The position numbers and the translations under genes were made by a program. The notes under the pieces were generated by a model that had not been told where the DNA came from, ran no database searches, and worked only from the letters and a program-made list of their open reading frames with translations. From Pseudomonas syringae (GTDB taxonomy: Bacteria; Pseudomonadota; Gammaproteobacteria; Pseudomonadales; Pseudomonadaceae): DNA of 64,000 bases. Within the stretch, counting starts at the first letter, position 1. The number at the start of each line of letters is the position of its first letter. Positions 47,785-58,560 of the stretch are shown piece by piece. The stretch is from assembly GCF_021606685.1 (NCBI RefSeq), contig NZ_WKCB01000012.1:39177-103176 (forward strand), given 5' to 3'.

Positions 47785-48015
47785 AGAGACAACCTGTCGT
47801 GAGCAAATCCCGCGCCGTTCCTGGCACGTGCTGGATCAGAAATTACGGTTCGGACATGCCTTCGGCCAAACGCAACGGACATTAAACAGACGCCGAATAG
47901 ATTAAGCGGTTCGGTGACGTAGGAAAAATGATTGATAGCGGGATGATGGCGTTGCATGTGAAACAAGACATTTCCAGCTCTGTGTGCGAGCACTGTACCT
48001 GAACATTATGAAGAT

Positions 48016-48111
48016 CCAATGTGGGAGGGGGCTTGCTCCCGATGGCAGTATGTCAGCCAACCATTAAGTGACTGACACACCGCCATCGGGAGCAAGCCCC
48101 CTCCCACATTT
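48016..48111. repeat. REPIN, GGGGGCTTGCTCCC type
   Basis: Inverted REP pair CCAATGTGGGAGGGGGCTTG ... complement ending CCCACATTT, within the 337-bp gap between opgD and spdH. Confidence 0.9.
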
Positions 48112-48121
48112 AAACCGTATT

Positions 48122-49984
48122 TCAGGCCACTTCACCCACAGCCCGATACGCCTCATCAATCGCCGCATGCGCATACGCGCTCCACGCCGCATCCGAGTTG
48201 GCGATGCTCACATGCCCCAGCGGCTTGCGCGCGAGGTTCATCAGCGCCTCACTTTCATCGGCATCATCAAACAGGCTGTTGGAAAAATACGCGTAGCCAT
48301 GGGACCAGCGATTCACCGTGATCGCGAGAATGTCGGTCTGGTGGTTGAAGCCGCCCGGGCCGAGCATGCGTTGCAGTTGATCACGCAACTGCGCTTCCAA
48401 CTGCTCGAACGTCTGGCCATACAACTTGCCCCGCCCGGCGCGCGCCTGGTCGCGGGCGTTCATGCCGCTGTTGGGGCTGGTGGGCACGTAGACCATGTGC
48501 AAGCCGATCGGCTGCGTCGGGTCGCGCGGGTGGTCGTAGCCGCCCATGCTCACCGGGTAGTCCAGTTTGATCCGGCTGTACGGCTGGGTGGCTGCGTAAA
48601 TCTCGTGCACCCCCAGTTTCTGGAATGACTGCCAATTGCGGATCACCACCTTGGTGTACACCAGCGGGAATTTCACGTTCTGGCTCAAGGCATGCGCCTG
48701 GGGCGCCGGCAGGTCCTTGAGCAGGTAGGGGATCATCATGTTGTAGCAGGCCAGAATGCAGCGTTTGCCACTTACCTGTGCGAGTTGCCCACCCCGGCTG
48801 TAGCCGATATGCACGCCATCCCCCACATTGCGCACGCTGACCGCCGTGCTGTTCAAGCGCACGCGCACCGGTGCTTTGGGCTGGTCAAGCCTGGCGTAGT
48901 CAAAGGCCGCCAGCACGATATCGTCCATGGTGTGCCCCGGTGCCACACCCGGGATCAGGCTGCGCACCAGCAGCCGAGCGAGCGACGCGTTGCCGTCCGG
49001 GAAGTGATAGATGTAGGGCTCTTCCATTTCCGCCGCCGCTTCTTCGCTGATCGGCGCCAGGTTCATCCCGGCAAAGCCTGGGAAACCTACGCTGTAGGCA
49101 TCGGACGAGGCGACTGCATCGATGCTCAAGGCCATGAAGTCATTGGTACGGCTCTGGAAGTACTTCACCGCACCTTCCGACAACCCTACGTTCTTTAGCA
49201 GAAAATCGCGGTAGCTGGTGGCGGCCAGGTAGTCGGCCTTTTCTTCGGCGCTCTTGCCCGGCAGGTAATCCTTGGGCGCCGTGTGCAGCGCGATCAGGGC
49301 CTGACGGTCGGCGGGCGGCAGCGGGAAGTCATTGATGAAATCACTGATGGCACGCGCATGCAGTTGGTCCGGGGCGATGTCGTCGGCCACCATTGGCGTC
49401 GGGTCACCGGTCACCAGTTTGTCTTCGCCGAAGTTTTCCTTGTCGAAAAACACCCCACGCGACAGCCCCAGGCCCGTGTAGAACTGGCGGTCGAAGGCCG
49501 TTTCGAAACGTTTGATATTCACCCCGAGCTTCTTCAACAGCCCGTTCACTTGCTTGCTGTACAGATGGTTGGGCGACTGGAACGCCTCGCTGCCACCGTA
49601 GCCGATAATCATGCGGCCACCGGCCTGGAACTCGTTGCGCTTGGCGTGGCCGCCGAAGTCGTCGTGGTTTTCCAGGATCAGGATCTTCGCCTTGGGGTGC
49701 TTCTCGCGGTAGAACCACGCCGCCGCCAAACCACTCAGGCCGCCGCCGACCACCACCAGGTCGTAGTCCTCGCTGATCGGCAGCTTGTCGGTGTCGAACA
49801 CTTTCTTTTCCCACCCCATCTGGTGCGCCACTTCGAACGAGCCGACATGGCTGCCGCGCAGGCCGGTGAGGGCGGGCGGGTAGTAGCGACCGTCGGGCGC
49901 GGCCTGCAGAATTTGCAGCGGGGTCATGCCGGCGGCAATGGTGATGGCGACGCCGTTGAGGAAGTCGCGGCGGGTGATGTCCAT
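48122..49984 (-). CDS. spdH: Spermidine dehydrogenase
   Basis: A 620-residue flavoprotein that oxidatively cleaves spermidine. N-terminal Tat-type signal MDITRRDFLNGVAITIAAGM, then FAD-binding VVVGGGLSGLAAAW near 85, GGHAKRN, and a flavin-amine-oxidase-type C-terminus. Length equals P. aeruginosa SpdH. The ATG at 49984 was chosen over an upstream frame that would run into a REPIN. It lies downstream of patD and the polyamine importer on the same strand. Confidence 0.88.
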   Translation of the reverse strand: MDITRRDFLNGVAITIAAGMTPLQILQAAPDGRYYPPALTGLRGSHVGSFEVAHQMGWEKKVFDTDKLPISEDYDLVVVGGGLSGLAAAWFYREKHPKAKILILENHDDFGGHAKRNEFQAGGRMIIGYGGSEAFQSPNHLYSKQVNGLLKKLGVNIKRFETAFDRQFYTGLGLSRGVFFDKENFGEDKLVTGDPTPMVADDIAPDQLHARAISDFINDFPLPPADRQALIALHTAPKDYLPGKSAEEKADYLAATSYRDFLLKNVGLSEGAVKYFQSRTNDFMALSIDAVASSDAYSVGFPGFAGMNLAPISEEAAAEMEEPYIYHFPDGNASLARLLVRSLIPGVAPGHTMDDIVLAAFDYARLDQPKAPVRVRLNSTAVSVRNVGDGVHIGYSRGGQLAQVSGKRCILACYNMMIPYLLKDLPAPQAHALSQNVKFPLVYTKVVIRNWQSFQKLGVHEIYAATQPYSRIKLDYPVSMGGYDHPRDPTQPIGLHMVYVPTSPNSGMNARDQARAGRGKLYGQTFEQLEAQLRDQLQRMLGPGGFNHQTDILAITVNRWSHGYAYFSNSLFDDADESEALMNLARKPLGHVSIANSDAAWSAYAHAAIDEAYRAVGEVA

Positions 49985-50027
49985 GGGGAAGAACCTACGA
50001 TTTTTTGTTGTTATGAAGGAGATCCCC

Positions 50028-50107
50028 TGTGGGAGCGGGCTTGCTCGCGAATACGGTCGACACAGATGTGTCTGATGTACCGCATTCGCGAGCAAGCCCG
50101 CTGCCAA
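50028..50107. repeat. REPIN, GCGGGCTTGCTCGC type
   Basis: Inverted pair TGTGGGAGCGGGCTTGCTCG ... GCGAGCAAGCCCGC in the patD-spdH gap. Confidence 0.9.
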
Positions 50108-50119
50108 AGGGGTAATGCG

Positions 50120-51544
50120 TCAGTGCTTGAACATCACATGCCGAACCGTGGTGTAGTCCTCCAGCCCGTACATGGACATGTCCTTGCCATAACCCGACAG
50201 TTTCTGACCGCCGTGGGGCATTTCGCTGACAAGCATGAAGTGGGTATTCACCCAGGTGCAGCCGTACTGCAAACGGGCGGCCAGGCGGTGAGCGCGGCCT
50301 ACGTCGGCGGTCCATACGGATGACGCCAGGCCGTAGTCCGAATCGTTGGCCCAGCCCAATACCTGCGCCTCATCGGTGAACTTGGTCACCGACACCACGG
50401 GGCCAAACACCTCGCGCCGCACAATCTCGTCGTCCTGTTGCGCGTCGGCCAACACGGTCGGTTCAAAGAAGAAACCGTTGCCTTCCACCGCTTTGCCACC
50501 CGTGACCAGGCGGATATGCGGCTGTGCCACGGCGCGCTCGACAAACCCGGCCACGCGGTCGCGGTGTTGTGCGGTAATCAGCGGGCCCAGCTCGGTGCTC
50601 GGGTCGTCCTGCAGGCCGTACTTGATGCTGGCGACCGCCGCGCCGAGCTTCTCGACAAACGCGTCGTAGATGTCCGCTTGCGCATAGATGCGGCACGCGG
50701 CGGTGCAATCCTGGCCGGCGTTGTAGAAGCCGAAGGTGCGAATGCCTTCCACGGCCGCGTCGATGTCGGCGTCGTTGAAGATGATTACCGGGGCCTTGCC
50801 GCCCAGCTCCATGTGCATGCGTTTCACGCTGTCGGCAGTGCTGGCGATGATATTCGCACCCGTGGCGATGGAGCCGGTCAGCGACACCATGCGCACTTTC
50901 GGGTGAGTCACCAGCGGGCTGCCCACGGTAGGCCCACGGCCAAACACCAGGTTGAGTACACCGGCCGGGAAGATCTCCGACGCCAGTTCAACCATGCGCA
51001 GCGCGGTCAGCGGGGTTTGCTCCGACGGCTTGAGCACCACGGTATTACCGGCGGCCAGGGCCGGGGCGATTTTCCACGCGACCATCATCAGCGGGTAGTT
51101 CCACGGCGCGATGGAGGCGATCACGCCCACCGGGTCGCGGCGGATCATCGAGGTGTGGCCGGGCAGGTACTCACCGCCGGCCGAGCCGCTCATGCAGCGG
51201 CTGGCGCCGGCGAAGAAGCGGAACACGTCGGCAATCGCCGGGATCTCGTCGTTCAGCGCGGCGCTGTAGGGCTTGCCGCAGTTGTCCGATTCCAGCTTGG
51301 CCAGCTCTTCGCCATGGGCCTCGATTGCGTCCGCGAGTTTCAGCAGCAACAGTGAGCGATCCTTGGGCGCGGTTTGCGACCAGCTTTCAAAGGCGGCGTC
51401 GGCGGCACGCACGGCGGCGTCCACCTGGGCTTCGCTGGCCTCCTTGATTTCCACCAGCACGCGGCCGAGTGCCGGGTTGAATACGGCTTGGGCCGGGCCT
51501 TCGCCTTCGACCAGTTGGCCATTGATCAAGAGTTTGGTTTGCAT
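50120..51544 (-). CDS. patD: Gamma-aminobutyraldehyde dehydrogenase (PatD/YdcW)
   Basis: A 474-residue NAD-dependent aldehyde dehydrogenase converting 4-aminobutanal to GABA. Features: APWNYPLMM, cofactor motif GSIATG, ELGGKAP with the catalytic Glu, and the nucleophile Cys in GQDCTAACR. High similarity to E. coli YdcW at both ends (e.g. [20 protein letters not shown]). It follows the ABC genes as in ydcSTUVW. It would take aldehydes produced by SpdH, encoded next. Confidence 0.92.
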   Translation of the reverse strand: MQTKLLINGQLVEGEGPAQAVFNPALGRVLVEIKEASEAQVDAAVRAADAAFESWSQTAPKDRSLLLLKLADAIEAHGEELAKLESDNCGKPYSAALNDEIPAIADVFRFFAGASRCMSGSAGGEYLPGHTSMIRRDPVGVIASIAPWNYPLMMVAWKIAPALAAGNTVVLKPSEQTPLTALRMVELASEIFPAGVLNLVFGRGPTVGSPLVTHPKVRMVSLTGSIATGANIIASTADSVKRMHMELGGKAPVIIFNDADIDAAVEGIRTFGFYNAGQDCTAACRIYAQADIYDAFVEKLGAAVASIKYGLQDDPSTELGPLITAQHRDRVAGFVERAVAQPHIRLVTGGKAVEGNGFFFEPTVLADAQQDDEIVRREVFGPVVSVTKFTDEAQVLGWANDSDYGLASSVWTADVGRAHRLAARLQYGCTWVNTHFMLVSEMPHGGQKLSGYGKDMSMYGLEDYTTVRHVMFKH

Positions 51545-51595
51545 GGTTCAGTCCTCCTCAAAACGACAGTTCTATCTCTGGGGAAACCGGCTCAA

Positions 51596-51670
51596 CTGTG
51601 GGAGCTGGCTTGCCTGCGATAGCGGTGGTTCAGTCGATACCGCTATCGCAGGCAAGCCAGCTCCCACATT
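51596..51670. repeat. REPIN, GCTGGCTTGCCTGCG type
   Basis: Inverted pair TGTGGGAGCTGGCTTGCCTG ... CAGGCAAGCCAGCTCCCACA between the ABC permease gene and patD; a third core variant in this window. Confidence 0.9.
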
Positions 51671-51703
51671 GACCGTGTTTCAACAGTGGCTATGTGTTGT
51701 CAG

Positions 51704-52513
51704 TTATTTACCGCCACTCCCGGCCACGCTTTCACCGCCGCGGGTCAGGTAATAGGCACCGAGAATCGGGAACATCGTCACCAGCATCACCAGCATCGCC
51801 ACCACGTTGGTCACCGGCACATCGCGTGGGCGGCTGAGCTGGTTGAGCAGCCACAGCGGCAGGGTGCGCTCGTGGCCGGCGGTGAAGGTGGTGACGATGA
51901 TTTCGTCAAACGACAGCGCAAACGCCAGCATGCCGCCGGCCAGCAGCGCCGAGCCGAGGTTGGGCATGATGATGTAGCGGAAGGTCTGCCAGCCGTCGGC
52001 GTCCAGGTCCATCGAGGCTTCGATCAGGCTGTGGGACGTGCGACGCAAACGCGCGATGACGTTGTTGTAGACGATCACCACGCAAAAGGTCGCGTGGCCG
52101 ACGATGATGGTGAACATCCCCGGCTCGATCCCCAGGGTCTTGAACGTCGCCAGCAGCGCGATACCGGTGATGATCCCCGGCAGCGCAATCGGCAGGATCA
52201 GCATCAACGACACGCCTTGCTTGCCAAAGAACTCGCGGCGATACAGGGCCGCCGAGGCCAATGTACCGAGCACCATGGCGATCAGGGTGGCGATGGCGGC
52301 GATCTGCAGCGACAGCTTGATCGCTTCCAGCACGTCCGGTCGGGCGAACGCCACGCTGAACCACTTCAGGGTAAAGCCCTGGGGCGGGAAGCTGAACGCG
52401 GCTTCTTCGGTGTTGAAGGCGTAAAGGAAGATGATCAGGATCGGGAAGTGCAGGAAAACCAACCCACCCCAGGCCGCGATTTTTAAACTCAGTGAGGCTT
52501 TTTCAGAGTGCAT
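51704..52513 (-). CDS. ydcV: Polyamine-type ABC transporter permease (PotC/YdcV-like)
   Basis: A 269-residue inner-membrane permease with six membrane helices and the EAA loop [22 protein letters not shown] contacting the ATPase. Its start overlaps the upstream permease gene by 11 bases. Order binding protein-ATPase-permease-permease-PatD equals E. coli ydcSTUVW; a putrescine/GABA-precursor substrate is inferred. Confidence 0.85.
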   Translation of the reverse strand: MHSEKASLSLKIAAWGGLVFLHFPILIIFLYAFNTEEAAFSFPPQGFTLKWFSVAFARPDVLEAIKLSLQIAAIATLIAMVLGTLASAALYRREFFGKQGVSLMLILPIALPGIITGIALLATFKTLGIEPGMFTIIVGHATFCVVIVYNNVIARLRRTSHSLIEASMDLDADGWQTFRYIIMPNLGSALLAGGMLAFALSFDEIIVTTFTAGHERTLPLWLLNQLSRPRDVPVTNVVAMLVMLVTMFPILGAYYLTRGGESVAGSGGK

Positions 52514-53432
52514 CGAAGGCCCCCAGGCGTTTGACGATGGACAGGTAAACCGCGATCAGCACGATCGGCACCAGGGTGAATGCAGCGGCCATGGGCATGT
52601 TGCCGATGGCGCCTTGCTGCGCGTACACCATGCCGCCGACGAAGTAGCCCGGCGGGCCCACCAGTTGCGGCACGATGAAGTCGCCCAGGGTCAGCGAAAA
52701 CGTGAAGATCGAACCGGCGGCAATCCCCGGAATCGACAGCGGCAAAATCACCTGCATAAAAGTCTGGCGCGGCTTGGCGCCCAGGTCGGCGGAGGCTTGC
52801 AGCAGCGACGGCGGTAAACGCTCAAGCGAGGCCTGGATCGGCAGGATCATGAACGGCAGCCAGATGTAAACGAAGACCATGAAGCGCCCCAGGTGCGAGG
52901 TGCTCAAGGTGCTGCCGCCCACGCCGGGGATGCCCAGCACGAACTGCAACACCGGCTCCAGGCCCAGGTGCTGCACGAACCACTGCGCCACGCCGCCCTT
53001 GGCCAGCAGCAAGGTCCAGGCGTAGGCCTTGACGATATAGCTGGCCCACATCGGCATCATCACCGCGATATAGAAGAAGGCCTTGGTCTTGCCCGTGGTG
53101 TAGCGCGCCATGTAGTAAGCGATGGGGAAGGCGACGATGGCGCTGGCGATCGACACCACAATTGCCATGCTCAAGGTGCGCAGGATGATGTCGAAGTTCG
53201 ACGGCTGGAACAGCGCGGCGAAGTTGGCCAGGGTCAGGTCCGGCGTGACCGCCATGGTGAAGTCGTCGAAGGTGTAGAAACCTTGCCACAGCAGGGTCAG
53301 CAACGAGCCGAGGTAGATCGCGCCGAACCAGATCAGCGGCGGAATCAGCAGCATCGCCAGGTACAGGTTGGGCTTGCGGTACAGCAGGTTGGAAAACCTG
53401 CGCATCGGCGGTTGGGAAAGGGCCAGGCTCAT
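52503..53432 (-). CDS. ydcU: Polyamine-type ABC transporter permease (PotB/YdcU-like)
   Basis: A 309-residue permease with six to seven hydrophobic helices and the EAA-type loop [21 protein letters not shown]. It starts 1 bp after the ATPase gene ends, so translation is coupled. Confidence 0.85.
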   Translation of the reverse strand: MSLALSQPPMRRFSNLLYRKPNLYLAMLLIPPLIWFGAIYLGSLLTLLWQGFYTFDDFTMAVTPDLTLANFAALFQPSNFDIILRTLSMAIVVSIASAIVAFPIAYYMARYTTGKTKAFFYIAVMMPMWASYIVKAYAWTLLLAKGGVAQWFVQHLGLEPVLQFVLGIPGVGGSTLSTSHLGRFMVFVYIWLPFMILPIQASLERLPPSLLQASADLGAKPRQTFMQVILPLSIPGIAAGSIFTFSLTLGDFIVPQLVGPPGYFVGGMVYAQQGAIGNMPMAAAFTLVPIVLIAVYLSIVKRLGAFDAL

Positions 53433-53433
53433 G

Positions 53434-54468
53434 TCACACCTCGCCTGCGCTGTCAGTCAGCGGGGTCATGGCTTCCCGTGCCCAGCGGGCGGTGATCGGC
53501 TGGCCGACCACATGGCCGCTGCTGATGTCCAGCCACTGGTTGTTAGCCTGGCTGATGTTCAGCGCCTGGCCGTTTTCCAGTGTCAGTTCGTAGCGGGTGG
53601 CGCTGCCCTGGTACTGGATATCGTGGAGCAGGCCGCTGACTTCGACTTCGCCGGCGCCCAGCGGGCCATCGGCAAACCGCACGTGTTCGGGGCGGATCGA
53701 AAACGCCTGTGTGCTGCCGCTGAGGCGCTGCGCCAGCTCACCGCGAATCACGTTGGAGGTGCCGACGAATTCGGCGACGAACGCGGTGGCGGGCTTCATG
53801 TACAGGTTGCGCGGCGTGTCGACCTGCTCGATGCGGCCCTTGTTGAACACCGCCACGCGGTCGGACATCGACAGCGCTTCAGTCTGGTCATGGGTCACGA
53901 AAATAAAGGTGATGCCCAACTGGCGCTGCAGCTTTTTCAGCTCGCTTTGCATCTGCTCGCGCAGCTTGAGGTCGAGCGCGCCCAGCGGCTCATCCAGCAG
54001 CAAAACGCGTGGGCGGTTGACCAGCGCGCGGGCTAGGGCCACCCGTTGGCGCTGGCCGCCGGAGAGCTGTACCGGCTTACGCTCGCCGTAACCGCCGAGG
54101 GCGACCATGGCCAAGGCCTCTTCGGCGCGGTTCAGGCGTTCGGCCTTGGCCACGCCCTTGACCTTGAGGCCATAGGCGACGTTGTCACGCACATTCATAT
54201 GGGGAAACAGCGCGTAATCCTGGAACACGGTGTTCACGTCGCGCTGATACGGCGGCAAGCCGGCGGCTTCTTCGCCATGGATACGGATCGAGCCTGCGCT
54301 CGGCTGCTCGAAACCGGCAATCAGGCGCAGGCACGTGGTTTTGCCCGAGCCGGAAGGGCCGAGCATGGAAAAGAACTCGCCGTCCTGGATATCGATGGAC
54401 ACCCGGTCAACGGCTTTCACTTCGCCGAACTGACGGGAAACGTGGGTGAATTGGACTGCAAGCGTCAT
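53434..54468 (-). CDS. ydcT: Polyamine-type ABC transporter ATPase (PotA/YdcT-like)
   Basis: A 344-residue ATPase: Walker A GPSGSGKTT near 39, Q-loop QDYALFP, signature LSGGQRQR, Walker B VLLLDEP, H-loop VTHDQTEA, and a C-terminal TOBE domain (about 255-340). The ATG at 54468 gives the usual N-terminus. Confidence 0.88.
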   Translation of the reverse strand: MTLAVQFTHVSRQFGEVKAVDRVSIDIQDGEFFSMLGPSGSGKTTCLRLIAGFEQPSAGSIRIHGEEAAGLPPYQRDVNTVFQDYALFPHMNVRDNVAYGLKVKGVAKAERLNRAEEALAMVALGGYGERKPVQLSGGQRQRVALARALVNRPRVLLLDEPLGALDLKLREQMQSELKKLQRQLGITFIFVTHDQTEALSMSDRVAVFNKGRIEQVDTPRNLYMKPATAFVAEFVGTSNVIRGELAQRLSGSTQAFSIRPEHVRFADGPLGAGEVEVSGLLHDIQYQGSATRYELTLENGQALNISQANNQWLDISSGHVVGQPITARWAREAMTPLTDSAGEV

Positions 54469-54554
54469 GGTGCGGTGCTCCGAAAAGGCGCGGGTCGTCG
54501 CAGCGGCCCGGCCTGGACTTCTGAAAAAACAAAACATCTGTGAATGCGGTCAAG

Positions 54555-54643
54555 GTGGGAGGGGGCTTGCTCCCGATGACGGTGTGTCAGGCAACACAGG
54601 TTTGTCTGATGTACCGCTATCGGGAGCAAGCCCCCTTCCACAG
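54555..54643. repeat. REPIN, GGGGGCTTGCTCCC type
   Basis: Inverted pair GTGGGAGGGGGCTTGCTCCC ... GGGAGCAAGCCCCCTTCCAC (one mismatch in the right arm), inside the ABC operon between binding-protein and ATPase genes; may act as an mRNA stabiliser or attenuator. Confidence 0.9.
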
Positions 54644-54667
54644 GGGACCTAGATCGTCTGGAAGGCC

Positions 54668-55819
54668 TCAGCGGCCGCCCATGATCGCGATGTAATCCTG
54701 GGTCCAGCGGCTGTACGGCACGAACTTGCCGCCGTCAGCCTGCGGGGTTTTCCAGAAGGCGATCTTCTCGAACTGGTCGAACCCGTTGGTCTTGCAACCC
54801 TCGGCGCCGAGCAGTTCGCTCTCCTTGCAGGCCGCCGGTACGGCCGGCAGCGAGCCGAACCAGGCGGCGACATCGCCCTGCACCTTGGGTTGCAGCGACC
54901 AGTCCATCCACTTGTAAGCGCAGTTGGGGTGCTTGGCCTCGGTGTGCAGCATGGTGGTGTCGGCCCAGCCGGTGGCGCCTTCCTTGGGAATTGTCGACGC
55001 AATCGGCTGCTTCTCGTTCTGCAAACCGTTGACCTGATACGGCCAGGCGCTGGAGGCCACCACGCCTTCGTTCTTGAAGTCACTCATTTGCACGGTGGTG
55101 TCGTGCCAGTAGCGGTGGATCAGCGGCTGTTGCGCGCGCAGCAATTCGAGCACGGCCTTGTACTGGGTTTCGGTCAGTTCGTACGGGCTTTGAATGCCCA
55201 ACTCCGGCTTGGTCGACTTGAGGTACAGCGCCGCGTCGGCGATGTAGATCGGGCCGTCATACGCCTGCACGCGGCCTTTGTTCGGCTTGCCGTCGGGCAG
55301 GTTCTGCGCGTTGAACAGCACGTCCCAGCTGGTGGGCGCGGTCTTGAACACGTTGGTGTTGTACATCAACACGTTCGGGCCCCACTGGTACGGGGTGCCG
55401 TAGGTTTGCTGTCCAACCACGTACCACGGCGCGTCTTTTAGGCGCGGGTCGATGTTCTTCCAGTTGGGGATCAAGGCGGTGTTGATCGGCTGAACACGCT
55501 TGCCGACGATCAACCGCAGCGACGCATCGCCAGAGGCGGTGACCAGGTCGTAGCCGCCCTTGGCCATCAGGCTGACCATTTCGTCGGAGGTGGCGGCGGT
55601 TTTCACGTTGACCTTGCAGCCGGTTTCCTTCTCGAAACCGCTGACCCAGTCGTAGGCCTTGTCGCTTTCGCCACGTTCGATGTAGCCGGGCCAGGCGACG
55701 ATATCCAACTGGCCCTCGCCCGCGCCCACCGCTTTGAGCGGTTCGGCGGCCTGGAGGCTGGCGCTGGCCAGCAGCGCGGTGGTCAGGGCACTGAGCAGTG
55801 CGGTCTTGTGCGCAGACAT
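54668..55819 (-). CDS. ydcS: Polyamine-type periplasmic binding protein (YdcS/PotD-like)
   Basis: A 383-residue substrate-binding protein with a signal peptide (about 1-24, cleaved after LQAA) and two lobes; VAWPGYIERGESDKAYDWV and YDLVTASGDASLRL are shared with spermidine/putrescine-binding proteins. ATG at 55819 follows GAGG. First gene of the transporter set. The upstream frame overlaps the neighbouring dehydrogenase and is not used. Confidence 0.87.
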   Translation of the reverse strand: MSAHKTALLSALTTALLASASLQAAEPLKAVGAGEGQLDIVAWPGYIERGESDKAYDWVSGFEKETGCKVNVKTAATSDEMVSLMAKGGYDLVTASGDASLRLIVGKRVQPINTALIPNWKNIDPRLKDAPWYVVGQQTYGTPYQWGPNVLMYNTNVFKTAPTSWDVLFNAQNLPDGKPNKGRVQAYDGPIYIADAALYLKSTKPELGIQSPYELTETQYKAVLELLRAQQPLIHRYWHDTTVQMSDFKNEGVVASSAWPYQVNGLQNEKQPIASTIPKEGATGWADTTMLHTEAKHPNCAYKWMDWSLQPKVQGDVAAWFGSLPAVPAACKESELLGAEGCKTNGFDQFEKIAFWKTPQADGGKFVPYSRWTQDYIAIMGGR

Positions 55820-55890
55820 GGGGGTTCCCTCTTCTTTAATTATGGTCGGGGCAGTGTGTGAAGCCGTAACGCATGAGCTTAGTTGTTGTT

Positions 55891-57378
55891 TTAAAGATGC
55901 TGGCCGTGGCGCGCCATGATGTGTCGCACCACGCTGTAGTCCTGTAGCGAATCGCTGGACAGATCTTTCCCATACCCCGAGCGTTTCAAGCCGCCGTGGG
56001 GCATTTCGCTGACCAGCATGAAATGGCTGTTGATCCAGGTGCAGCCGTATTGCAGGCGCGCTGCCACCTGCATGGCCTTGTCCAGGTTTTGGGTCCACAC
56101 CGACGAGGCCAGGCCGTATTCGGAGTCGTTGGCCCAGTCCACCGCCTGTTCCAACTCGTCGAAGCGGGTCACCGTGACGACCGGGCCGAACACTTCGCGC
56201 TGCACGATTTCGTCGTTCTGTTTGCAGCCGGCGAGCAGGGTAGGTTGGTAATAGAAGCCCGCACCGGAATGCACGGCGGCACCGGTGATGCGCTCGATAT
56301 GCGGCTGGCCGAGGGCGCGTTCGACAAAGCTGGCGACGCGGTCGCGCTGGCGTGTGCTGATCAGCGGGCCGAGTTCGTTGTCGGCATCGCGCTTGCCGGC
56401 AAAGCGCAGGCTGCTGACTGCCGCGCCCAGCTCGGCGACCAATTTGTCGTGGATGCCCGCCTGGGCATAAATGCGGCACGCGGCGGTGCAATCCTGGCCG
56501 GCGTTGTAGTAGCCGTAGGCGCGCACGCCCTCGACCACCGCCTGCAGGTCGGCGTCGTTGCACACGATCACGGGAGCCTTGCCACCCAGCTCGAGGTGCG
56601 TGCGTTTCAGGGTTTTGGACGCGGCCTGGAGGATTTTCTGCCCGGTGACGATATCGCCGGTCAACGACACCATGCGCACCTTGGCATGGCTGACCAAGTG
56701 GCTGCCGACGCCTTCACCGCCGCCACACAGGATGTTGATCACCCCGCGCGGTAACAGGTCTTTAAGCACCGGGGCGAGGGCCAGGATCGACAGTGGCGTG
56801 TGTTCCGACGGTTTGAACACCAGCGTATTACCGGCGGCCAGGGCGGGTGCGATCTTCCAAGCGGCCATCATCAACGGGTAATTCCAGGGCGCAATCGAGG
56901 CCACCACGCCAATCGGATCGCGGCGCACCATGCTGGTGTAGCCCGGCAGGTATTCACCGCTCAGTTGCCCGGTCTGGCAACGCACCGCGCCGGCGAAGAA
57001 GCGGAACACATCGACGGTGGCGCTCAAGTCATCCTGGCGCGCCAGGTGCAGCGGCTTGCCGCAGTTCAGCGCTTCCAGGCGGGCCAGGTAGTCGGCCTGC
57101 TTTTCGATGGCATCGGCAATGCCCAAGAGGATGTTCGAGCGTTGTTGCGGCGTGGTGCGCGACCAACCCGCAAAGGCGTGGTGGGCGGCGAGGATGGCGG
57201 TTTCGACTTGCTCGGTGCTGGCTTCGGCGATCTGGGTGAGCACTTCACCGGTGGCCGGGTTGAGGATCGGCTCGGCAAACCCCTGGCCCTGGACCAGTTC
57301 GCCGTCGATCAGCAACGCAGTGAGCAGCGGGGTGGGCGCGCCGGACATTTTTCGCGATCTCTTTTCTTGTGTGGCCAT
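55891..57378 (-). CDS. Second aldehyde dehydrogenase, PatD paralogue
   Basis: A 495-residue NAD-dependent aldehyde dehydrogenase sharing with the patD product the blocks [31 protein letters not shown] and [12 protein letters not shown]. It has an extra basic N-terminus ([13 protein letters not shown]); Met11 is an alternative start. It is just upstream of the binding-protein gene on the same strand. Likely acts on a second aminoaldehyde (for example 3-aminopropanal) arising from spermidine; inferred only from context. Confidence 0.88.
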   Translation of the reverse strand: MATQEKRSRKMSGAPTPLLTALLIDGELVQGQGFAEPILNPATGEVLTQIAEASTEQVETAILAAHHAFAGWSRTTPQQRSNILLGIADAIEKQADYLARLEALNCGKPLHLARQDDLSATVDVFRFFAGAVRCQTGQLSGEYLPGYTSMVRRDPIGVVASIAPWNYPLMMAAWKIAPALAAGNTLVFKPSEHTPLSILALAPVLKDLLPRGVINILCGGGEGVGSHLVSHAKVRMVSLTGDIVTGQKILQAASKTLKRTHLELGGKAPVIVCNDADLQAVVEGVRAYGYYNAGQDCTAACRIYAQAGIHDKLVAELGAAVSSLRFAGKRDADNELGPLISTRQRDRVASFVERALGQPHIERITGAAVHSGAGFYYQPTLLAGCKQNDEIVQREVFGPVVTVTRFDELEQAVDWANDSEYGLASSVWTQNLDKAMQVAARLQYGCTWINSHFMLVSEMPHGGLKRSGYGKDLSSDSLQDYSVVRHIMARHGQHL

Positions 57379-57481
57379 GGGCGTTCTCTTACGAGGCGCC
57401 AGACCTTCTCTATAGGAATGAACTGAGAGTAGAGGTCAGGCGCGAGGTCAACAAATACTAAATACTGAATGCAGCATTCGA

Positions 57482-58393
57482 TTAAATAGATGGCTTGCGC
57501 GGGTGCGGCTGTTCGCGGGCCACGGTCAGGAACGGGTCGACCAAGGCCGGGCGTGCGGTGCCACGGCGCCAGGCCAGGCCTACGTCGAGGGTCTGGCTGA
57601 GGTCGGCAATCGGCCGCGCTTCAATAATGTCGCCCTCAAGCGACCAGGGGCGGTAGGTCATATCCGGTTGGATCGATACGCCAAGGCCCGCGGCCACCAG
57701 GCTGCGCACTGCTTCGGTCGACGCGGTGCGCAAGGTCACGCGCGGTTGCAGGCCCGCACCGGCCCACAGGCGCTGGGCGTTGTGGCCCATTTCATCGACG
57801 TTCAGCTGGATCAGCGGTTCGCGCGCCACATCGGCCAGGTTGATGCTGTCGTGCTCCAGCAGCGGATGTTGCGCTGGCAACCACAGGCGATGCGGCGAAT
57901 GCGTGAGGACTTCGGTCTGCAAGGCGTGGCGGTCTTCGAGGTTGGAGAGGATCAGCACGCCTACGTCGATTTCGCCGCTGACCAGCAAATGCTCGATATA
58001 CGGGCGCTCGTCTTCCATCACGCGGATTTCCACATTGGGGTAGGCGCGCTGGAAGCGCGTCAGCAGGTCCGCCAGGTAATAGCCGGCCACCAGGCTGGTC
58101 ACGCCGATGATCAGTTGGCCGGCCACTTGGTCGGTGCTCTGTTGCAGGCTGCGCTTGGCGTTGTCGACTGTGGCGAGGATCAAGTGCGCCTGGCGCAGGA
58201 ACTGGTGACCCTGGTGGGTCAGGGTCATGCCCTTGGCGTGACGGTTGAACAGGTTGACGCCGATTTCCTGCTCCAGTTGCTGGATCGCCAGGGTCAGCGT
58301 CGACTGGGAAATGAACGCGGTTTGCGCGGCGGCGGAGATTGAGCCCGTCTCGGCAACGGCGATGAAATGCCGGATTTGACGCAAGGTCATCAT
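57482..58393 (-). CDS. LysR-family regulator of the polyamine locus (inferred)
   Basis: A 303-residue LysR regulator: helix-turn-helix 1-60 (LRQIRHFIAVAETGSISAAAQ), then an effector domain. It is upstream of, and on the same strand as, the whole dehydrogenase-transporter-spdH block, 103 bp from its first gene. Start is one of two adjacent ATGs (58393 or 58390). A role in controlling the block is inferred from position. Confidence 0.82.
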   Translation of the reverse strand: MMTLRQIRHFIAVAETGSISAAAQTAFISQSTLTLAIQQLEQEIGVNLFNRHAKGMTLTHQGHQFLRQAHLILATVDNAKRSLQQSTDQVAGQLIIGVTSLVAGYYLADLLTRFQRAYPNVEIRVMEDERPYIEHLLVSGEIDVGVLILSNLEDRHALQTEVLTHSPHRLWLPAQHPLLEHDSINLADVAREPLIQLNVDEMGHNAQRLWAGAGLQPRVTLRTASTEAVRSLVAAGLGVSIQPDMTYRPWSLEGDIIEARPIADLSQTLDVGLAWRRGTARPALVDPFLTVAREQPHPRKPSI

Positions 58394-58560
58394 GCTGGAG
58401 TTACCAGTGAGGTATTTTTATAGATGTGTTCGAGTGTATATCGATTTAAGCGAAGGGCAGTGACGTTACATCTGGAAGCACTCTAGATCGGGGCTTTTTG
58501 GCACTTAGTTTTACGCTGGAGGCCTATTGGTCCTACGAACCCAGTGTCTGGAGGCTACGA

